Under the pieces are notes generated by a model. The model made no database searches and was not told the DNA's origin. It was given only the letters and a program-made list of their open reading frames with translations. A stretch of DNA of 20,130 bases from a candidate division CSSED10-310 bacterium (lineage in GTDB: Bacteria > CSSED10-310 > JAFGDC01): the NCBI GenBank assembly GCA_016932295.1, contig JAFGDC010000002.1, positions 1 to 20,130 on the forward strand. Direction: 5' to 3'. Position 1 is the first letter of the stretch, and every line of letters begins with the position of its first letter. Shown piece by piece: positions 14,311-20,130 of the stretch. The position numbers were made by a program, and so were the translations under genes.

Positions 14311-17094
14311 TCATGGGTTCCAGTCAATCAACCCGTCAGGATCGTTCTCAAAGGCGGCACCCCACCAGGTTCCACCTCCGCCAAGGACGGTTATGGTTCC
14401 CGAGGAGCTGGTGGATTTCCTGATATTGTATCCCGCCGTGGCGGTGAACGTGGGATCCAGAATTTGGAGGTCCTGGGTGTTCTCGATACGCAGCATCGGC
14501 GCAGTCGTCGAGGTGTTGGCCAGGTGATCGAAGGTGCAGTTGGAGAAAGTGTACATCGTATCCGCGAGGGCGCCGGCGTTAATAGTGACGCCGTTGGTGT
14601 TCATGCCTTGGAACAGAGCGAAATACGCGGCGATGAACCCGCCGTTGTTCACGGTGAAGTAGTAATACGCAGCAGTGCTTGTCCCGGCGGTGATGATTTG
14701 ACTGGGCGTGCCGACCGAGCCCATTGCTGAGAAGGCACCACCGTCGTTGACGGTTACTCTGCCCGCGACGTTGGTTTTACCCAGGGTCAGCGTGTGTGCG
14801 CCGAGAAGGAATGTTCCTTCGTCAACGGTCAAGCCGGTGGAAGAGGTAACGGTCAGGTCGCAGTTCATGGTCAGGCTGCCGCCGGATTTATCCACGTCCA
14901 TCATATAGAACACCAACGGTTCCACGCTCGAGACCGCATGGTCGCCGGGACCGCCGAAGGACATTGTTCCGTTGCTTGAATCGGCGAATATCGCGCCGGT
15001 TTGGTTGTTGGTGAAGTCGCCGGTGACCGTCGTGGTTCCTCTCATGGGCGCGGTGAACGTCCCGTTGTTAACGAAGTTGCGACACCGTATCGCGGCGTAA
15101 TAACTTGTCATGACGTACTCGCCGCCTGATGCAACGGTGAAATCGCCGTCACCGCCGCGGATGTCGAGCAGATTCGGATTTATACTGCTGTCTCCTCGAT
15201 CCAGGGTGATGCCGTTTCCAATGGTGACGTCGCCTGAACTGACAGTGATGGGACCCTCATGAGTCATGGAGGCGCCCAACTGAAACGCGGTTCCGGTCGT
15301 CGCCTCCGTGAGGATCGATCCGGAGGAGTTGGATGTGAAGACGGCGCCGGGTTCGAGGATGAAGTTGCGGCACTTGATGCCCGATTTACCGCCGGCAGAG
15401 GTGTAGACGCCACCGGCTTCGACGATGAAATCGCCGTCGCCGTTCTGGATGTTGAGCGTTGTGGGGTTAGTATAGTTGCCGCGATCCAAGGTGATGCCGT
15501 TGGCGAGGGTGACGTCGCCTGAGCTGACGATGATGTCGCCTTCATAAGTCATGCTGTCGCCCAATTGCAGCGCGGTTCCGGATGTCGCCGTAGTCGTGAT
15601 TGTTCCGTAAGCGTCGGAATCGAAGACGGCGCCGGGTTCGAGGATGAAGTAGCGGCAGTTGATGCCTGATTTGCCGCCGGCGGAGGTGTAGACGCCACCG
15701 GCTTCAACGATGAAATCGCCGCCGCCGTTCTGGATGTTGAGCGTTGTGGGGTTAGTATAGTCGCCGCAGTCCAAGGTGATGCCGTTGGCAATGGTGACGT
15801 CACCTGAACTGACGATAATATCTCCTTCGTGTCTCATGCTGTTGCCGAGTTGTAGGGCGATTCCTGACGTTGCCGTCGTAGTGATTGCGCCGTACCCTTG
15901 TGACCCGAAGACAGCGCCTGGTTCAAGGATGAAATAGCGACAGTTGATGCCCGTTCGACCGCCGTTAGAGGTGTAGGTCCCGCCGCTCTGAACGATAAAA
16001 TCGCCGTTCTGGATGTCCAGGTAGGTCGCATTAGTGTAATTTCCGCGGTCCAGGGTGACGCCGGCGGGAACGGTGACGTTGCCCGATCCGACGGTGATCG
16101 TGCCCTCGTGAGTCATATCGGCGTTCAAGGTGAACGTCCCGGCGACATGCAAGGCGCCGTACGATGCCGACCTAAAGACGCCGTTATTGACGAAGCTACC
16201 CGCGTTGAAGTCTCCTCTTCCGTTACCGCGATCAACTTCGCCGTTGTTTACGAAAGCGCCGCCAACCATCAGGGTTCCGTTGTAGTTCGCTTGGGTGAGC
16301 GCGCCGCCGCTGTCGACGGTTAGTCGCAAGCACTCTGCATTTACATCGGTGGGAATATTCACCGTGTGGGTCGCCGCTATGACCGCGGCGTCGGCCGAAC
16401 TAGGTACACTGCCTAAATCCCACGTCGAAGGCTCGTCCCAGTCACCGCTTTGCGCGCTCGTGAATATGGTCGCGGCCGGCGTCGGCGAGGGTTGCGGCGT
16501 CGCCGTAGGCGGGATGGGAGTGTTGGTCGGCGGAAGCTGCGTGGCGGTTGGGGGAACCGGCGTCTCGGTCGCCGGTAGCGGCGTATCGGTGGGCGGAACA
16601 GGAGTATCGGTGGGCGGGACCGGCGTGCTGATCGGTTGTAGAGATATATCCTCTATGACGTTCGCGCCGGCGACGATAGCCACGAGTTCAAGTTCTTCCG
16701 GATAATAGCCTTCAGCGCTCGCCTCCAGGCGATACAATCCCGGCGACACGTCATCCAGATGCCACGCACCCGATTGCTCGGTTTGCGTCGTATAACCTAC
16801 GTAAGCGTATACACCGCAGGCGATACTCGCGCTGAAGACCAGGCCCGCGACGATCAGTACCGATCGCGAACGCTTCGCGAACAGAAGCAGCGACAACGTG
16901 ACGAGCAATCCGACGATACCCGCCAGTCCCATGGCGGGCACGCCCGGGTGGCTTTCCAGGATTACCGTGATCCCGGCGTGATCCGCCGCATCCTGCCTGA
17001 ATACGTTGCCGTCGACCATGGCGGCCTGGGCGCTGGCAGCGGCGAACAACACCAAGGCGACCGTTGCGCCGAACAACCAAATAGGACTCTTCAT
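14311..17094 (-). CDS. Secreted repeat beta-helix-like protein with N-terminal membrane hairpin inside a carboxypeptidase-regulatory-like domain
   Basis: 927 residues. I chose the ATG at 17094 because GGGAGG (17100-17105) is 5 bases upstream and a signal peptide begins there ([20 protein letters not shown], cleavage near 24). Residues 27-47 and 101-155 form the two halves of a carboxypeptidase-regulatory-like domain (VDGNVF, GITVILE; then [27 protein letters not shown]). Between them residues 53-100 form two transmembrane helices around KRSRS. Residues 156-209 are a Pro/Thr linker ([13 protein letters not shown]). Residues from about 215 resemble the start of a G8-like domain ([29 protein letters not shown]). 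Then come four repeats of about 95 residues and a parallel beta-helix-like region ending IDWNP. No catalytic motif is visible. It has its own promoter and terminator. Confidence 0.93.
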   Translation of the reverse strand: MKSPIWLFGATVALVLFAAASAQAAMVDGNVFRQDAADHAGITVILESHPGVPAMGLAGIVGLLVTLSLLLFAKRSRSVLIVAGLVFSASIACGVYAYVGYTTQTEQSGAWHLDDVSPGLYRLEASAEGYYPEELELVAIVAGANVIEDISLQPISTPVPPTDTPVPPTDTPLPATETPVPPTATQLPPTNTPIPPTATPQPSPTPAATIFTSAQSGDWDEPSTWDLGSVPSSADAAVIAATHTVNIPTDVNAECLRLTVDSGGALTQANYNGTLMVGGAFVNNGEVDRGNGRGDFNAGSFVNNGVFRSASYGALHVAGTFTLNADMTHEGTITVGSGNVTVPAGVTLDRGNYTNATYLDIQNGDFIVQSGGTYTSNGGRTGINCRYFILEPGAVFGSQGYGAITTTATSGIALQLGNSMRHEGDIIVSSGDVTIANGITLDCGDYTNPTTLNIQNGGGDFIVEAGGVYTSAGGKSGINCRYFILEPGAVFDSDAYGTITTTATSGTALQLGDSMTYEGDIIVSSGDVTLANGITLDRGNYTNPTTLNIQNGDGDFIVEAGGVYTSAGGKSGIKCRNFILEPGAVFTSNSSGSILTEATTGTAFQLGASMTHEGPITVSSGDVTIGNGITLDRGDSSINPNLLDIRGGDGDFTVASGGEYVMTSYYAAIRCRNFVNNGTFTAPMRGTTTVTGDFTNNQTGAIFADSSNGTMSFGGPGDHAVSSVEPLVFYMMDVDKSGGSLTMNCDLTVTSSTGLTVDEGTFLLGAHTLTLGKTNVAGRVTVNDGGAFSAMGSVGTPSQIITAGTSTAAYYYFTVNNGGFIAAYFALFQGMNTNGVTINAGALADTMYTFSNCTFDHLANTSTTAPMLRIENTQDLQILDPTFTATAGYNIRKSTSSSGTITVLGGGGTWWGAAFENDPDGLIDWNP
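15004..16116 (-). repeat. Four tandem ~285-bp repeats in the beta-helix gene
   Basis: Units begin at 16116, 15837, 15552 and 15267 (minus strand), with lengths of 279, 285 and 285 bases and a more divergent last one to about 15004. Each encodes M-x-x-E-G-x-I-x-V-S-S-G-D-V-T, then NGITLDxGx[23 protein letters not shown] and [12 protein letters not shown]. The middle two units are very alike: 15391-15540 and 15676-15825 differ at about 13 of 150 bases by eye. Confidence 0.9.
16795..16938 (-). other. Internal sorting-signal-like segment and transmembrane hairpin
   Basis: Residues 53-100 of the 14311-17094 protein. PAMGLAG is followed by a hydrophobic helix ([14 protein letters not shown]), KRSRS, and then a second hydrophobic helix ([20 protein letters not shown]). 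The first half follows the same spacing as the C-terminal tails at 9735-9803 and 12936-13004: Pro, +3 Gly/Ser, +6 Gly, helix, basic cluster. Confidence 0.7.
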
Positions 17095-17158
17095 TTTTTC
17101 CTCCCATCCTCTCTTCCAGACGCGCGACTCGAACGCGACGATTTTCATTTCCGGCGAC

Positions 17159-17187
17159 AGTATACAGTCGCGCCCGCAGCATGTCAA
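17159..17187 (-). promoter_or_regulatory. Near-consensus sigma70-type promoter of the beta-helix gene
   Basis: On the minus strand a perfect TTGACA (17182-17187) and TATACT (17159-17164) are 17 bases apart, 64 bases before the ATG. The near-palindrome GACAGTATACAGTC (17155-17168) covers the -10 box. This is the strongest promoter match in the window. Confidence 0.8.
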
Positions 17188-17190
17188 TTT

Positions 17191-17214
17191 GTGTCGTCTT
17201 AAAATAGACGACAC
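17191..17214. promoter_or_regulatory. Perfect 9-bp inverted repeat (operator or activator site)
   Basis: GTGTCGTCT, a 6-base spacer TAAAAT, and AGACGACAC. It lies 3 bases upstream of the -35 box of the 14311-17094 gene, the usual place for a class II activator or an upstream operator. It has no T-run on either side, so it is not a terminator. The binding protein is unknown. Confidence 0.7.
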
Positions 17215-17510
17215 TAAATTTTGTGGCGGTGGCGCCATCGGTTTTCAATTCAAACCCGCTGAAAGAAAAGGTGTCAAACACTCATATCACGACGCCGGTG
17301 CTGCCGCGCCACAATGGAAGAAGTCGGCAGCCCACCGAATCAGGATCGGGGACATCCGCAGGATAGCCCTTCCGGATCGTGCGTACCACGTGACGCAGCA
17401 TCGTCTCGACATGATCGGCATAACTCGAGTGCCGAGTGTCTCCTGTCCGACTGCTGCCGCGCCTTACCAGGAACGACGGAGTAAGGCGGGAGACATGCGC
17501 GGCCGGCGCC
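17215..17510. other. Intergenic stretch with a possible transposase relic
   Basis: About 300 bases between two minus-strand genes. It holds a 12-base direct repeat TGCTGCCGCGCC (17299-17310 and 17452-17463), a RAYT-like plus-strand fragment between the copies, and small inverted repeats such as CCTTAC/GTAAGG (17462-17486 region). I see no clear terminator for the gene ending at 17511. Confidence 0.5.
17351..17401 (+). pseudogene. Possible RAYT/Y1 transposase N-terminal relic
   Basis: The plus strand encodes DIRRIALPDRAYHVTQH, which resembles the RAYT N-terminal pattern (R-x-x-x-P-x-x-x-Y/H-H-V-T-Q). Similarity stops within about 20 residues and no HUH motif follows. The match is too short to be certain. 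Confidence 0.3.
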
Positions 17511-20130
17511 TCACGGCCAGAGGGTCATATCCTCCAGGTAGACATCCCCCCAGATCGTCTGTGTCGCGGAATCCACCGCGCCAGCCACCCAGGTAACCGC
17601 CATGTATGGCAACGGCGGTTCGGTGGGCAGGGGCACGTCGAAGATGGGGATGGGACCGGAAGAGAAGTCCGCGGGCATGGTGAAGGACAGAGGTTGACCG
17701 ATATCCGTCGTGTACCAGGCACCGCTCGAATCCGGCAGCAGGAAGAAGACATCGGATCCCACCATCAAGGCGAGATAGAGGTCGATAGCCCGTTCGGCAC
17801 CGGTATTGGCCAGCCATGCGGTTACAGTCAATTCGTCGCCGGCGACCACCGGGGAATCGTTTAACGTCATCCATACAGGGTTCGGGGTGAGATAGATATA
17901 GTCGTTCGTCACATAGGTGCCGAGGGGCAGATTGTAACGCGCGGCCGAGGCGGGATTGAAGGTATCACCCATGTACTCGTCCATGTAGGCGGGGCTTTCC
18001 ACCTTGATGATGTGCGACTCCTCGAAGGGGATCATCACCCTGGCCAGGCCGAGCTTTCCCATGAGGGCGGATTCCACTTCCTCTCCATCCACTGTCAGAA
18101 CCACCATCTCACCGCCACGATAGGCACCACCCATGGTGCCGTCGTCCATGGCGCTGAATTCTGCGGTGCCGCTCAGTTTGGAGAAAACGTCCAGCCCCTG
18201 GATGTCGCTGGTAACATGCAGCAGATCGGCGGTTTCGGGACAGGTCTTGTTGTTGTAATAGCGGCGCGCATGGGTAGCGAAGATACCATAGCATTCAAGG
18301 TAGTAGTCACCCGGGGGCATGCCGAGGAAATCGCATCTGCCGAACGATGCCTGGTAGTTGATCCGCAGGATGTTCCACAGTTCGTCATACACAATGAAAA
18401 TGGTGGGCGTGAGGTAGCCCGTACCGAATTCCCGGCTCCTCGCCTGCACGCGGGCCACGGGTGTCAGGACGAAATCGATGCCGGAGGTCGTGCCGGGATC
18501 CTGCACCTGCACCCGGACTGCTCCCGTGATGCCGGGTGATCCGCCGTAGAATCGGCAGGCGCGGTTGTATGACTGCCCTTCCGCATAAAGGTAGTATTCA
18601 CCGGCGCAGAGATCCTCCACCTCGTACATGCCGTCGGCATCTGGCATGGCACCGCCGACCTGGTCATAGTGCTGGTCATACACCGACACAAACCCTTGCG
18701 CGATGGGCAGGCCGAGTTCGTCCGTCAGGCGACCGGTGAGCCGCCCCGCGCAATGGTGGTTGAAGATGAAATCGAATCCGGTCAATACTTCGGGAGCCTC
18801 AACATTCACGTAGGCAGCCGATTCATAGCTGTCGGCATCCTGATAGTAGATACCCTTGCCGTACTCCAACCGGGCCCGCAGCACATAGACGCCGGTGGGG
18901 AGCCCTTTGAGAAGGTAGTAACCGTCGCCGTCGGTGTAGTTGCCGGTGTAACTGTCCCGTGCGCCGTCATAGATTGTGATATAGACACCCGGCATGCCGA
19001 TGCCGCTGACACCGTCCACGACCCGGCCCCGGACCTGGCCGCCGCAGGCGAGTTCCACGTTGAACGGCCCCACCAGCGTATCCGACGGGGTGATTTCTAT
19101 CACATCGTGCAGCCGTTCACTGACATGACCGTCATACATCTCCGGGATATAGTCGCCATAGGTATAGACCTCCATCCAATAGGTTCCTGGAGCCACAGGC
19201 GTGATATCATAGCGGCCGTCCGGAGCGGTCAGGGCGTTATCGACTGTCGACCCGCGATCGGAGATGAGCATCACCACGGCATCGGGGATGGGCAGCCCGG
19301 TGCCCTCATCCACCACGTAACCGAACAAAACCACATCCGGTCTGACACTGAAATTGATGGGGGTGGTGGTATAGGGAGCCGACACATGAACCTCGGAGAA
19401 CTGGAAGTAGTCCGGTCCATCAGGATAGCTGATAAAAGGATAGCGTACCGGAAAATTCGCATCCGCTGTAGTGACCTGGAAATCGCCGGTGGGGAGGCCG
19501 CGGATCTCATAATAACCGGTTGCATCCGTCTCATCGAAACGCGTCGGGTAATAACCATCCATGCGGTACGCCGAGATCTCTATACCTGCCACGGGAGTAC
19601 CCAGATCGTTTCGATAATACCCGGTTATCCGGCCTCCCGGTTCGAGGCTGAAATCCACATCGTAGGTGAGACATGCATCCACCAGCATCCACTCCGCCAT
19701 GGCGAGTATCGGGGTGCCTCCCAGGAAGGTGGCCAGGTAGTTTCCGGACGAACCGGGATTCACGCCGAGAGTATAGGCGCCGTCCGAAAGGCCGAGGAAC
19801 TGATACAGACCACCGGGTGAAGTAACCATCGCATCGATGACGATGAACTGCCGATTATAAAGGTTGACCACTACATCAGCCTTGGGCAGCCCGTCGTCCG
19901 CGCCGGTGACTATGCCCTGGATGGTACCCGGCGGCGCCGGTACCACCATGGACCATGCCGGATCATGACCGGCGGCGCTTCTGTCGCCACGTTTCCCGCT
20001 CCATCCGTCGGCGGTGGAATCGAGAAGCGGTCGGGCCTGGGAGGTGAACAGCCGGACCCGATTGCTCAGGCGCGCGGCATCGGCGGCGGTGATACCTGTC
20101 CGCGCCGCCCGTTGCATGGCCGTTTCCAGA
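17511..20130 (-). CDS. Tandem carboxypeptidase-regulatory-domain surface protein (5' end outside window)
   Basis: The frame is open to the right edge. The first in-frame ATG (20117) has no signal peptide and the codons before it stay open, so I read the gene as truncated at its 5' end. From about residue 60 after that ATG there are six or seven beta-sandwich units of about 95-100 residues, of carboxypeptidase-regulatory or Cna-B type. Each has the pattern 'G-x-V/I-x-G-x-V ... P-x-x-x-V-x-V-Y ... D-x-x-G-x-Y-x-x-x-G-L-P-x-G-x-Y' (for example YTDGDGYYLLKGLPTGVYVL and TDATGYYEIRGLPTGDFQVT). The last ~105 residues (MTLNDSPVVAGDELTVTAWL, DLYLALMVGSDVFFLLPD) form the module also seen at the end of the 2158-3669 protein. 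There is no Thr-Pro linker or sorting helix. It is probably an exported structural protein; no enzyme motif is seen. Confidence 0.92.
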   Translation of the reverse strand, partial: LETAMQRAARTGITAADAARLSNRVRLFTSQARPLLDSTADGWSGKRGDRSAAGHDPAWSMVVPAPPGTIQGIVTGADDGLPKADVVVNLYNRQFIVIDAMVTSPGGLYQFLGLSDGAYTLGVNPGSSGNYLATFLGGTPILAMAEWMLVDACLTYDVDFSLEPGGRITGYYRNDLGTPVAGIEISAYRMDGYYPTRFDETDATGYYEIRGLPTGDFQVTTADANFPVRYPFISYPDGPDYFQFSEVHVSAPYTTTPINFSVRPDVVLFGYVVDEGTGLPIPDAVVMLISDRGSTVDNALTAPDGRYDITPVAPGTYWMEVYTYGDYIPEMYDGHVSERLHDVIEITPSDTLVGPFNVELACGGQVRGRVVDGVSGIGMPGVYITIYDGARDSYTGNYTDGDGYYLLKGLPTGVYVLRARLEYGKGIYYQDADSYESAAYVNVEAPEVLTGFDFIFNHHCAGRLTGRLTDELGLPIAQGFVSVYDQHYDQVGGAMPDADGMYEVEDLCAGEYYLYAEGQSYNRACRFYGGSPGITGAVRVQVQDPGTTSGIDFVLTPVARVQARSREFGTGYLTPTIFIVYDELWNILRINYQASFGRCDFLGMPPGDYYLECYGIFATHARRYYNNKTCPETADLLHVTSDIQGLDVFSKLSGTAEFSAMDDGTMGGAYRGGEMVVLTVDGEEVESALMGKLGLARVMIPFEESHIIKVESPAYMDEYMGDTFNPASAARYNLPLGTYVTNDYIYLTPNPVWMTLNDSPVVAGDELTVTAWLANTGAERAIDLYLALMVGSDVFFLLPDSSGAWYTTDIGQPLSFTMPADFSSGPIPIFDVPLPTEPPLPYMAVTWVAGAVDSATQTIWGDVYLEDMTLWP

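Noticed and set aside
18669..19820. 383-codon plus-strand open frame at the right end
   Set aside because: It is antisense to a clearly real multi-domain frame (carboxypeptidase-regulatory repeats) and its translation shows no family pattern.

Overview
The window looks like an accessory, surface-protein-rich stretch of a moderately GC-rich, uncultured bacterium. Four of the long genes encode very large or mid-sized secreted proteins built from tandem beta-sandwich or beta-helix repeats, and a fifth, cut off at the right edge, has the same repeat-built architecture but its N-terminus lies outside. Three of the five carry long Thr/Pro-rich linkers, and two of those end in a Pro-x-x-(Ser/Gly)-x-x-Gly plus hydrophobic helix plus Arg tail resembling IPTL-CTERM-type sorting signals. 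I associate this combination with candidate phyla such as Sumerlaeota, Hydrogenedentota or Omnitrophota, but no ribosomal or other marker gene is present, so the assignment is only a guess. No phage structural genes, CRISPR array, tRNA or rRNA are visible.

Layout. (1) 1-1981, minus, runs off the left edge: a cytoplasmic-looking protein of at least 660 residues with an Ig-like insert followed by a DHH-phosphoesterase-like motif. (2) 2158-3669, minus: a secreted beta-propeller-like protein with a C-terminal module that recurs in the gene at the right edge. (3) 3818-5158, minus: a multi-pass membrane protein of GT-C glycosyltransferase type. (4) 5391-9818, plus, divergent from (3): a giant secreted protein with PPC, CARDB and ten 108-residue Ig-like repeats, a Thr-Pro linker and a C-terminal anchor, followed by a strong intrinsic terminator.

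From about 9.88 to 11.95 kb coding density collapses. This segment holds a frameshifted REP-associated tyrosine transposase (RAYT) remnant joined to a ribbon-helix-helix-like fragment, an intact small gene of unknown function, and otherwise degraded sequence. It reads as an insertion/deletion scar.

From 11.95 kb to the right edge everything is on the minus strand: a TrmB-type regulator (11955-12740), a DNRLRE-like surface protein with a sorting tail (12885-14117), a repeat-built G8/beta-helix-like protein (14311-17094), and a tandem carboxypeptidase-regulatory-domain protein entering from the right edge (17511-20130). The beta-helix gene has a near-consensus promoter with a perfect 9-bp inverted repeat directly upstream and a strong terminator, so it is probably a separately controlled transcription unit.

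The most unusual observation is that the beta-helix protein carries, near its N-terminus and inside a carboxypeptidase-regulatory-like domain, a segment matching the C-terminal sorting tails of its neighbours. A second transmembrane helix follows it immediately and returns the chain to the outside.
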